Source: CAYURR01 sp964446745 (GTDB taxonomy: Bacteria; Bacillota; Clostridia; Lachnospirales; WQUN01). Taken from it: 15,708 nt of DNA. Below, piece after piece: positions 1-6,258 of this stretch. A program made the translations under genes and the position numbers. The DNA lies in assembly GCA_964446745.1 (NCBI GenBank), contig CAYURR010000062.1, positions 1-15,708 on the forward strand, read 5' to 3'. Under the pieces are notes generated by a model. It searched no databases, was not told the DNA's origin, and was given only the letters and a program-made list of their open reading frames with translations. Each line of letters starts with the position of its first letter. The stretch's first letter is position 1.

Positions 1-41
1 AAATGGTTCAATACTCGGACAAATGGAAACAGGTGGTAGAT

Positions 42-1271
42 ATGGCGGAAATGCGTATACCGCTGCCACAGGATGTGGCGTTTATATTGGATAGGCTGAA
101 CAAGAACGGCTATGAGGGTTATATCGTTGGCGGATGTGTGAGGGATCATTTCCTGGGGCGCGTGGTTTCGGACTACGACATCACGACAAACGCACTGCCC
201 GAAGCGGTGACCGCGCTATTTGCGCATACGATCCCGACCGGTGAAAAGCACGGCACGATCACGGTGCTTATGGGCAAGAACCGCTACGAGGTCACGACCT
301 TTCGCGTCGACGGGGAATACATGGACAACAGGCGGCCAGAGAGTGTGTCGTTTACGAGTGATCTGCAATTGGATCTGTCGCGGCGGGATTTTACGATAAA
401 TGCGATAGCATATAACGAGGAAAAAGGAACGGTCGATCCGTTTTCGGGCAAGCAGGATTTGGCAAACAGGCTCGTAAGAGGGGTAGGCATACCCGAGGAG
501 CGCTTTCAAGAGGATGCGCTGCGCATGATGAGGGCCGTACGGTTTTCGGCGCAGCTCGGATTTGAGATAGAGCAAGAGACGCTTGAGGCGGTTTGCAGTC
601 AGGCAAAGCTTATAAACAACATCAGCGCCGAGCGCATACGCGACGAATTCACAAAGACGCTGATGTCTAAAACCCCGGCGAAGATATTGCTATACTGGGA
701 GACGGGGCTGATGCCGGAGCTATGGCGATACAAGGCACGGGTTCCCGGGCCGGACGCATTCAGACAGGCCTCTGATGCACTCGAAAGGCTACAGGGATAT
801 ACGACGGACATGGCCTATGCGGCGTTGATGCGTGGCTATTCATTCGATCAGGCATATACGGCCATGGACAAATTCAGATTTGATAAAAAGACCTCTAAAC
901 GCACCGCGTTATTGGTCGATAGGTTGGAGGATGAGCTTAAATGCGACGCGCTGCATGTGAGGCGGTTTATGGCCAAATGCGGAGCGGAGAATTTCATGGA
1001 CATCGTCTCGCTCAAATATGCGTTTAACGATATAGGTGCCGAGGAAGCTGCGCACCTTGAGGCGATATACAATGAAATCATCGATGCGCGCTGTTGTTTG
1101 ACACTTAAAGAGCTCGCGATAAACGGCGATAGATTGATTGCGATGGGCTATAAGGGCGAGCGGCTCGGTGAGGTTTTGCAGTATCTGCTGGGTATAGTAG
1201 TGGACGATCCATCCATGAACACGGCAGCGGTTTTGGAAAAAGAAGCACTTTTACGGTCTCAACAAACATAA
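42..1271 (+). CDS. cca: CCA-adding enzyme (tRNA nucleotidyltransferase, class II)
   Basis: Adds or repairs the 3'-terminal CCA of tRNAs in the cytoplasm using CTP and ATP without a nucleic acid template. Numbering from an ATG at position 3, it shows the nucleotidyltransferase motif GGCVRD at residues 43-48, the metal-binding DYD at 57-59, the RRDFTINA motif at 127-134 and the EDALRMMR nucleotide-recognition motif at 170-177, followed by a helical tRNA-binding region. The length of about 409-422 residues fits the bacterial class II family. I chose the ATG at 42 because AGGTGG (31-36) sits five bases before it; ATGs at 3 and 51 are alternatives, and the one at 51 gives the N-terminus most like the family. 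A different frame stops at 37-39, so an upstream gene may end just before this one. Family assignment is firm; the exact start and the A- versus CCA-adding specificity are less certain. Confidence 0.93.
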   Translation: MAEMRIPLPQDVAFILDRLNKNGYEGYIVGGCVRDHFLGRVVSDYDITTNALPEAVTALFAHTIPTGEKHGTITVLMGKNRYEVTTFRVDGEYMDNRRPESVSFTSDLQLDLSRRDFTINAIAYNEEKGTVDPFSGKQDLANRLVRGVGIPEERFQEDALRMMRAVRFSAQLGFEIEQETLEAVCSQAKLINNISAERIRDEFTKTLMSKTPAKILLYWETGLMPELWRYKARVPGPDAFRQASDALERLQGYTTDMAYAALMRGYSFDQAYTAMDKFRFDKKTSKRTALLVDRLEDELKCDALHVRRFMAKCGAENFMDIVSLKYAFNDIGAEEAAHLEAIYNEIIDARCCLTLKELAINGDRLIAMGYKGERLGEVLQYLLGIVVDDPSMNTAAVLEKEALLRSQQT

Positions 1272-1275
1272 AATA
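1247..1275 (+). promoter_or_regulatory. Candidate sigma-K-like sporulation promoter for the coat gene
   Basis: CATAAAATA at 1267-1275 fits the sigma-K -10 pattern CATANNNTA at every fixed position, and an AC dinucleotide lies 18 bases upstream at 1247-1248 (the usual gap is about 16-17). It overlaps the end of cca and precedes a CotS-like gene; B. subtilis cotS is sigma-K dependent. A start site 6-8 bases downstream would fall near 1281-1283. The motif is short, so chance occurrence is possible. Confidence 0.35.
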
Positions 1276-1312
1276 CCCCCTTCGGACATAATGTTAATCG
1301 AAGGGGGTTTTT
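1276..1312 (+). terminator. Intrinsic terminator of cca, overlapping the next gene's RBS
   Basis: A perfect 9-bp stem, CCCCCTTCG (1276-1284) with CGAAGGGGG (1299-1307), 14-base loop, followed by TTTTT (1308-1312). It starts four bases after the cca stop. The 3' arm, AAGGGGG, is also the only good Shine-Dalgarno sequence for the coat gene starting at 1315. Confidence 0.9.
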
Positions 1313-1314
1313 AT

Positions 1315-2322
1315 GTGGACGAGATCAACAACGCTGTATTAAAGGCCTTTGGCATGAGTGCAAAGCGCATAGACAAGGATCGTTACTACTACATCTGCCG
1401 CACGGAAACGGGCCCGAAGGCCCTGCGAATATACGAAAATTCCGTAACACATTTGATTTTTGCGCATAATATCAAGGAAGAGCTGTACAACCAGGGCTTC
1501 AACGTGGACCGATTCTACCTGACCATAGACGGCAGGCCGTTTGTGGAGATTGGAGATAGGTTATATGTGCTCACAGATGTATACGAATACAAAAACGCGG
1601 GCTTTGCGGTGCCTGAGGAGATAAAGCTCGTGGTAGCCGAGACCGCGCGTATGCATAGGGCGATAAAGCGTATGCAACCCGAAAGATTTCTCGATATGCC
1701 CGCAGACAGCAAATACGAATGGCCTATACCGATCGGTAACGATCATTTTTGTGTGATATCAAAGGCGATCTCAGATTTGAATGCGATCAAGAAGCGGATA
1801 GGCAATCAGGGGCGTTTATCTGATTTTGATGTAGTATTTATCAAAAGCTACCACCACTACCTGCAACTACTTAAAACCTCTGCCGCAAGGCTCGAGAGGA
1901 CCGATTATTTGCGCAAATATGCCGTGGCCTGCAGGGACCTCACGCTCTGTCACAATGCGATCAAGGAAGAAAACGTGAAGCTAAACGGACAGGATGTATA
2001 TATTACGGACTTCGGAACGGTTCTTGCGGACTTGCAATTGAACGATCTATGTAGTATTATCAGGCGGTATTTCAAGAATAGTAACGGTAGCGTATGCGAT
2101 ATATATCAGATACTGGACGTATACAATGATCGTAATCCGATTACATCGGACGATGTAAAGATCTTGCAGGTATTACTGATGTATCCGCATTATTTCATGA
2201 AGATCGCGATGTCGTTCTATAGCAAGAAGCGTAGCTTCCTGCCAGGTGCGCTGATAGCGCGATTTGAATCGGTCGTGAACGACAGGCATATCTATGAGAC
2301 ATATATCGAGGAAATGATATAG
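1315..2322 (+). CDS. CotS-family spore coat protein, kinase-like fold with altered catalytic residues
   Basis: Resembles the CotS/CotI/YsxE spore coat proteins, which share an aminoglycoside-phosphotransferase/kinase-like fold and are laid down on the spore by the mother cell. Seen here (numbering from GTG 1315): ALR at 36-38 where kinases have a Lys, a CHNAIKEEN segment at 212-220 corresponding to HxDxxxxN with Ala215 in place of the catalytic Asp, and DFG at 232-234. It therefore looks like a pseudokinase. I chose GTG at 1315 because AAGGGGG (1301-1307) lies seven bases upstream; the ATG at 1291 lies in the terminator loop and has no Shine-Dalgarno site. It is followed after 40 bases by the PEGA protein gene and probably shares its transcript. 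The family call is from motif pattern and overall sequence character; the role in the coat is inferred. Confidence 0.75.
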   Translation: MDEINNAVLKAFGMSAKRIDKDRYYYICRTETGPKALRIYENSVTHLIFAHNIKEELYNQGFNVDRFYLTIDGRPFVEIGDRLYVLTDVYEYKNAGFAVPEEIKLVVAETARMHRAIKRMQPERFLDMPADSKYEWPIPIGNDHFCVISKAISDLNAIKKRIGNQGRLSDFDVVFIKSYHHYLQLLKTSAARLERTDYLRKYAVACRDLTLCHNAIKEENVKLNGQDVYITDFGTVLADLQLNDLCSIIRRYFKNSNGSVCDIYQILDVYNDRNPITSDDVKILQVLLMYPHYFMKIAMSFYSKKRSFLPGALIARFESVVNDRHIYETYIEEMI

Positions 2323-2362
2323 AGATTTTAAATAAAACTAATGAATAAAAAAGTGTGGGAAA

Positions 2363-4045
2363 ATGGACGGAAACGATTATAACAATGGTAATAACAGAAA
2401 AAGCAAGCATGACGAGGTAGAGCGTTACAGGCAGCGCAGAAACGCGGAGCGCAGCCGCGGCATGCAGGGCAGCGACGATTTTGAGCCCGGTATCACGGAC
2501 CGCGACCCCAGGCTGCATAGCACCGTGGAGCGCGACGGTGTAGTGCTTGAGACGACACAGGAGGCTATGCAGCATTTTCGCGGCGGACGGACCCGCGGCA
2601 GGCAGCCCCGCGTCGAAAACTACGAGCAATACCCTAGCGAGACCATGCGCTTTGACGACAGACCAACGAAACCGCGCAGCCCTGAGCCGCGCGGAATAGA
2701 ACCGCGCACGCGAAAACGCAGTGGTAAATCGTATTTTGCGGCGTTCTATATCGTCACGCTGGTTTGCGGTGTGATCATATGCATCATCATATTCGCGCTC
2801 GTGTTTAACTCTATGAAGCCGCCCGGGGAGAAGCAATCTGCTATAGCTACGCCTACGCCGTCTCCGACGGCTGTGGCAATCAAGGAGATCAACGCACTCA
2901 CGGGTATCATCACAGCCAAGAACGACGACAGGAAGACCGTTGAGGTCATGGATATAGAAACAGGCCGCAGCTTTACGCTCAATGTGCTGGGCCATACGGA
3001 CATGAAGGACAAGCACGGAAACGCGCTCGCGTTTATAGAGTTCAAGGTTGGCACGGTGGTAGACCTCGATTATGAGTCAAAAGAGTTCAACATCACGAAT
3101 ATGTCTGAAAACGTGCTGGTGAAGGTGCTGTCCAAGCAGCGCCAGTTAAAGATAGACACAGACAAGCAGACCGTGACTATCGGCAACGACACATATAACT
3201 ACAGTAACTTCCTGCTCGTGCTCTATAAAGGTGAGCCCTATAACATCCGAAAGATCAATGCAATCGATACAGTGTCGGTGACGGTGCTTAAGGATAAGGT
3301 CTTTATGCTCTCGGTCGAAAAGAGCCACGGTACGCTAAAGCTTGAAAACTTCGACTATATCAAGAACCCGATACTCGAGGTAAATACGAGTGTATACACG
3401 TCGATAGCCGAGAACCCGGTGCTCGACTTACCTGAGGGCTTGCACAAGGTCACGGTCAGCGGGGATAATATCGAGGACTTTGTGACGGATGTAAATATCA
3501 GCCCTGACGAACCCGCTGTGGTCAATCTGTCCGAGATGCCTATAAAGACGGGCATATTGAATATCGTATCAAACGAGGAGAACTACACGCTCGTAATAGA
3601 CGGTACGCAGGTGGACTATAACGAGCCCGTGTTGCTCGAATACGGCAAGCATAAGATCCGCTTTGAAAAGGACGGCTTTACACCGTCGGAGGCAGAGATT
3701 GAGATCAATGCGCCGGTCACGGATTACAAGGTCGATCTCGTGCGTATGGTCAAGGACGGCAAGATCATAGTGGACTCCGTACCGTCAAACGCGGAAGTCT
3801 TTGTGGACAGCGTGCTGGTCGGCAGAACGCCGATCACCCACAGTCTCGAAAAGGGACCTCATCAGCTCGTGATCCGAGCAGAGGGATATGTGGAGTTGAA
3901 CTTCCCTGTGATCGTCGAGGACGATGTATCGAAGAACACATATAACTTCCTGCTGCAGCCCAATCCATCAGCTGCGGCAAATACAGAAGCACCTACAGAG
4001 GCACCAACGGCAACGCCGGAGCCTGCTACGGACGAGGGCCAGTAG
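2363..4045 (+). CDS. Single-pass membrane protein with extracytoplasmic PEGA-type repeats
   Basis: Three regions are visible in 560 residues. Residues 1-123 are polar, Arg-rich and low in complexity, probably disordered and cytoplasmic. Residues 124-150 form one long hydrophobic membrane segment, followed by a Thr/Pro linker (ATPTPSPTA). The outside part has a beta-rich region, then PEGA-like units: a degenerate one at about 336-390, one at about 397-460 and a clear one at about 466-536 with the PSNAEVFVDSVLVGRTP signature. The tail is rich in Ala, Pro, Thr and Glu. PEGA domains are found in surface-exposed bacterial proteins and probably mediate binding at the envelope. The RBS is weak (GTGGGA just before the ATG). 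Position between a spore coat gene and an HAD gene hints at an envelope or spore-surface job, but no specific function can be assigned. Confidence 0.75.
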   Translation: MDGNDYNNGNNRKSKHDEVERYRQRRNAERSRGMQGSDDFEPGITDRDPRLHSTVERDGVVLETTQEAMQHFRGGRTRGRQPRVENYEQYPSETMRFDDRPTKPRSPEPRGIEPRTRKRSGKSYFAAFYIVTLVCGVIICIIIFALVFNSMKPPGEKQSAIATPTPSPTAVAIKEINALTGIITAKNDDRKTVEVMDIETGRSFTLNVLGHTDMKDKHGNALAFIEFKVGTVVDLDYESKEFNITNMSENVLVKVLSKQRQLKIDTDKQTVTIGNDTYNYSNFLLVLYKGEPYNIRKINAIDTVSVTVLKDKVFMLSVEKSHGTLKLENFDYIKNPILEVNTSVYTSIAENPVLDLPEGLHKVTVSGDNIEDFVTDVNISPDEPAVVNLSEMPIKTGILNIVSNEENYTLVIDGTQVDYNEPVLLEYGKHKIRFEKDGFTPSEAEIEINAPVTDYKVDLVRMVKDGKIIVDSVPSNAEVFVDSVLVGRTPITHSLEKGPHQLVIRAEGYVELNFPVIVEDDVSKNTYNFLLQPNPSAAANTEAPTEAPTATPEPATDEGQ

Positions 4046-4075
4046 CTTAGGGCATACAACAGATAGGGGGGCAGC

Positions 4076-4840
4076 ATGGCGGATATCAAGAAGCCTGTGA
4101 TGATATTGTTTGACTATGGGCACACGCTCGTGTATGAGGAAAATTTCGACGGTTTGGCCGGATCGAGGGCGTTGTTTGAGTATGTAACAGCAAACCCGCT
4201 CGGCTATACACCCGAGGATCTAAATGATATGGCCAATATGCTGTATATGCACCCGCGCTCTCATGAGGCTCGAAAGCATGGGGCTGAGCTACATCAATTC
4301 ATGCTCGACAGATTGATGTCCGAGTACATGCGGCTAGAGTTTTCGATAAATCTCGCGGAGCGTGAGACGATATTCTGGGATAATGCCTCTCCCGGAAAGC
4401 CGATGAAGCATGTGGATAAGCTCATGGACTTTCTGCATGAACAACGCATACGCACCGGGGTTATCAGCAACATTTCGTTCAGCGGCGCGGGTCTTAAGCA
4501 TCGTATCAATAAGCTGATACCCAATAACCGTTTTGAGTTCATCATAGCCACATCCGAGTATGCACTGCGTAAGCCCGATCCGATGATATTCGAGCTCGCA
4601 CTCAGAAAGGCCGCTCTGCCCGAAGACATCGACCGCAAGACTGTGTGGTACTGCGGGGACAGCCTCGACTTTGACATAGAGGGTGCGAGCGGTGCCGGGT
4701 TGTATCCGGTATGGTATGAATGCGACCTGAGTTGTTATTATCGCGAAAAAACACCCGGCACAGAGCCGGGTGTTGAGTGTTTGCATATCAAGGATTGGGA
4801 AGAGCTGATAAACGGACTCAGCTGCAACATTCCTTTATAA
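4076..4840 (+). CDS. HAD-superfamily hydrolase-like protein with altered motif I
   Basis: A cytosolic Rossmann-like HAD protein of 254 residues. Motif I is FDYGHTLV with the nucleophile Asp13, but the usual second Asp (DxD) is Gly15. Motif II is Ser131 in VISNIS, motif III is Lys166 in RKPDP, and motif IV is GDSLDFDIEGA with Asp195 and Asp200. A cap domain of mixed helices lies between motifs I and II. The second Asp of motif I is the general acid/base in HAD phosphatases, so plain phosphatase activity may be reduced or changed; other HAD branches also vary here. The RBS is AGGGGGG (4065-4071), five bases before the ATG, and 30 bases separate it from the PEGA gene, suggesting cotranscription. 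Its 3' end overlaps the convergent MBL gene by 23 bases and contains that gene's terminator. The substrate is unknown. Confidence 0.85.
   Translation: MADIKKPVMILFDYGHTLVYEENFDGLAGSRALFEYVTANPLGYTPEDLNDMANMLYMHPRSHEARKHGAELHQFMLDRLMSEYMRLEFSINLAERETIFWDNASPGKPMKHVDKLMDFLHEQRIRTGVISNISFSGAGLKHRINKLIPNNRFEFIIATSEYALRKPDPMIFELALRKAALPEDIDRKTVWYCGDSLDFDIEGASGAGLYPVWYECDLSCYYREKTPGTEPGVECLHIKDWEELINGLSCNIPL
4746..4773 (-). terminator. Minus-strand intrinsic terminator inside the HAD gene
   Basis: Read on the minus strand: ACACCCGGC, loop TCTGT, GCCGGGTGT, then a T run (positions 4773 down to 4746). The 9-bp stem is perfect and GC-rich. It lies 44 bases past the stop of the minus-strand MBL gene (stop at 4818-4820), within the last 35 codons of the HAD gene. 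On the plus strand no T tract follows the stem, so it is directional and serves the MBL/YxjI-like genes. Confidence 0.8.
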
Positions 4841-5708
4841 TCATCGGTATCAAATAGCTCGCGTTCAGATCAAAGGCCTTTGTAGGCTGTATCCTTCGCA
4901 GCCCGTCCGTCTGGAACGCGCTCTTAAACGCGGAAAGTATATCCTCATAACCATGTCCCTTTGCGTGTTCATCTACGATGAGGTCCTTGAGGCGTTCGTT
5001 CCAGCGGTGTGAGTTATCGATAAATCGCTTGCATTCTTCATTTTCAAAGAAGCCGCTGTGTGAAACGAGTATCTTGTCCGGATTCATTTCACGCACGCGA
5101 CGGATAAAGTTCATCGACATCTCGTAGCCCACGAGAAAACCCGGTATAACGATGTCCTCACCGCCGTATACACCCATGGTCTCACAGGTTATCAGCATGT
5201 TTTCCTCGGGAATAAAAAAGGCTATCGAGCAGCGTGTGTGACCGGGCGCGTCAAGCACTTGCAGAGTTACTTCGCCAAAGCTAAGCGCATCGCCCTCACG
5301 CACGATGATGTCGGGGCGTATGTGGTCGAGCTTGTCGGATGCACTATTTTGTGCGCCGTTCGGAGCGGTGTTTTCGATATGACCGAGCTGTGCCGCCGCA
5401 CTGTTATTCAGATCCCGCATCACCGAGACAGCCGAGGGCTTTGCAAATATCTTTGAGGCGTACTCACTCGCGACGATCCGGACATCCGGAAAATGATCCT
5501 TTAAATACGCACTGCCCGACGCGTGGTCGTAGTGGGAATGCGTTAGCAGACAATAATCAAGGGGAGCTCCTGAGAGCTCTCTTTTTATGTTATCAATCAT
5601 GGCCTCTGCGCAAAACGAGAAGCCCGAATCCACAAGTGCCGCGTTGTTGCCGTTTATTATCAGGAAGGCCTCTCCACCCGGACAGGCCCCTACATTTATT
5701 ACCTTCAT
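4818..5708 (-). CDS. MBL-fold metallo-hydrolase
   Basis: A metallo-beta-lactamase-fold protein of 296 residues, probably a cytosolic hydrolase with a di-metal site. Visible ligands (numbering from the ATG at 5708): THSHYDH with His57, His59, Asp61 and His62; DAPGHT with His157; and SHSG with His217. Where most relatives have the bridging Asp (GD), this one has CET with Glu176. There is a polar, low-conservation insertion (residues about 95-125, rich in Asn, Ala and Ser) between the first motif and the GHT strand. I chose the ATG at 5708 because GAGGA lies 8 or so bases upstream and this leaves 17 bases after the preceding gene; an ATG at 5741 would overlap that gene and lacks a good RBS. It follows the YxjI-like gene in the same direction. 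The substrate cannot be read from the sequence. Confidence 0.85.
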   Translation of the reverse strand: MKVINVGACPGGEAFLIINGNNAALVDSGFSFCAEAMIDNIKRELSGAPLDYCLLTHSHYDHASGSAYLKDHFPDVRIVASEYASKIFAKPSAVSVMRDLNNSAAAQLGHIENTAPNGAQNSASDKLDHIRPDIIVREGDALSFGEVTLQVLDAPGHTRCSIAFFIPEENMLITCETMGVYGGEDIVIPGFLVGYEMSMNFIRRVREMNPDKILVSHSGFFENEECKRFIDNSHRWNERLKDLIVDEHAKGHGYEDILSAFKSAFQTDGLRRIQPTKAFDLNASYLIPMIIKECCS

Positions 5709-5725
5709 CTCATCTTCCTCATCCG

Positions 5726-6196
5726 TTATTTTTGACTGCATTTTACCGCGTCGATTGCGAGCACTACCATCAGCGCCAATAGGCTGTCGTTCGGGTCAAA
5801 TACATCTATCACATATGTGTCTGTAAAGTTAAATAGCTGCTTCTCGGCTGTGGCCACGAGCGAGCCGCTTGCGTTTTTGATCCGGTAGTCCCATTCAAAG
5901 ATGCTGCCGTCGACCTGCCAGCCGTTGCAGTTGACCGAGAAGGAGGGCCTAAAGAGCGTGAGCTCCTTTATGATCTCGCCGACCAGCTGATTATTGATAT
6001 AGATATAGAACTTAGGCAGGAACGTGAATATCTCTTGTTGGAGGGTTGCTATATGTCTACCGGTCGCGTCGGAGACCTCTAACTTATGTCCCCATGCCAA
6101 TCTGCCTTGAACCGTATATACCGTCTGTTGATCTTCGTTATAGATATCGTAGCTGTCAAACCACGAAAACAAACGTTGTTTAAACAAAAGCTTCAA
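5726..6196 (-). CDS. YxjI/LURP-one-related (tubby C-terminal-like) protein
   Basis: A 156-residue protein that matches the general pattern of the LOR/YxjI family: a short N-terminus of the type MKLLFKQRLFSW, then alternating strands with DIYNEDQQTVYTVQG and a final hydrophobic helix (LLALMVVLAIDAV) typical of the 12-stranded tubby-like barrel around one helix. Members are small cytosolic or membrane-associated proteins, proposed to act as phospholipid-responsive or scramblase-like proteins; the biochemical function in bacteria is not settled. The start is TTG at 6194-6196; AAGGG lies about 12 bases upstream and no in-frame ATG or GTG fits the family N-terminus better. It is separated from the ABC genes by 62 bases containing tandem palindromes, and it is 17 bases from the MBL gene, with which it is probably cotranscribed. 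Confidence 0.75.
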   Translation of the reverse strand: MKLLFKQRLFSWFDSYDIYNEDQQTVYTVQGRLAWGHKLEVSDATGRHIATLQQEIFTFLPKFYIYINNQLVGEIIKELTLFRPSFSVNCNGWQVDGSIFEWDYRIKNASGSLVATAEKQLFNFTDTYVIDVFDPNDSLLALMVVLAIDAVKCSQK

Positions 6197-6223
6197 TGAT
6201 TAATCCATCCCTTCTGTAATCAA

Positions 6224-6252
6224 GCGAAATCTCGCCACGCGAGATCTCGCGT
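6224..6252. repeat. Two tandem near-identical palindromes, possible operator
   Basis: GCGAAATCTCGC (6224-6235) and GCGAGATCTCGC (6239-6250) are direct repeats with one difference and a 15-base period. The second is self-complementary and extends to a perfect 16-bp palindrome at 6237-6252. They fill the gap between the ABC gene stop (6259) and the start of the YxjI-like gene (6196). No T run follows on either strand, so a terminator is unlikely; a binding site for a dimeric regulator is one reading. Confidence 0.6.
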
Positions 6253-6258
6253 TGCTCA

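Noticed and set aside
1291..1293. ATG start for the spore coat gene
   Set aside because: It lies in the terminator loop with no Shine-Dalgarno site; GTG at 1315 has AAGGGGG at seven bases.
2195..3016. Open frame of 273 codons on the minus strand over the PEGA gene
   Set aside because: Arg-rich, low-complexity translation without motifs, opposite a protein with a membrane helix and recognised domains.
6224..6252. Intrinsic terminator of the ABC operon
   Set aside because: The stem can form, but no T run follows on the minus strand.
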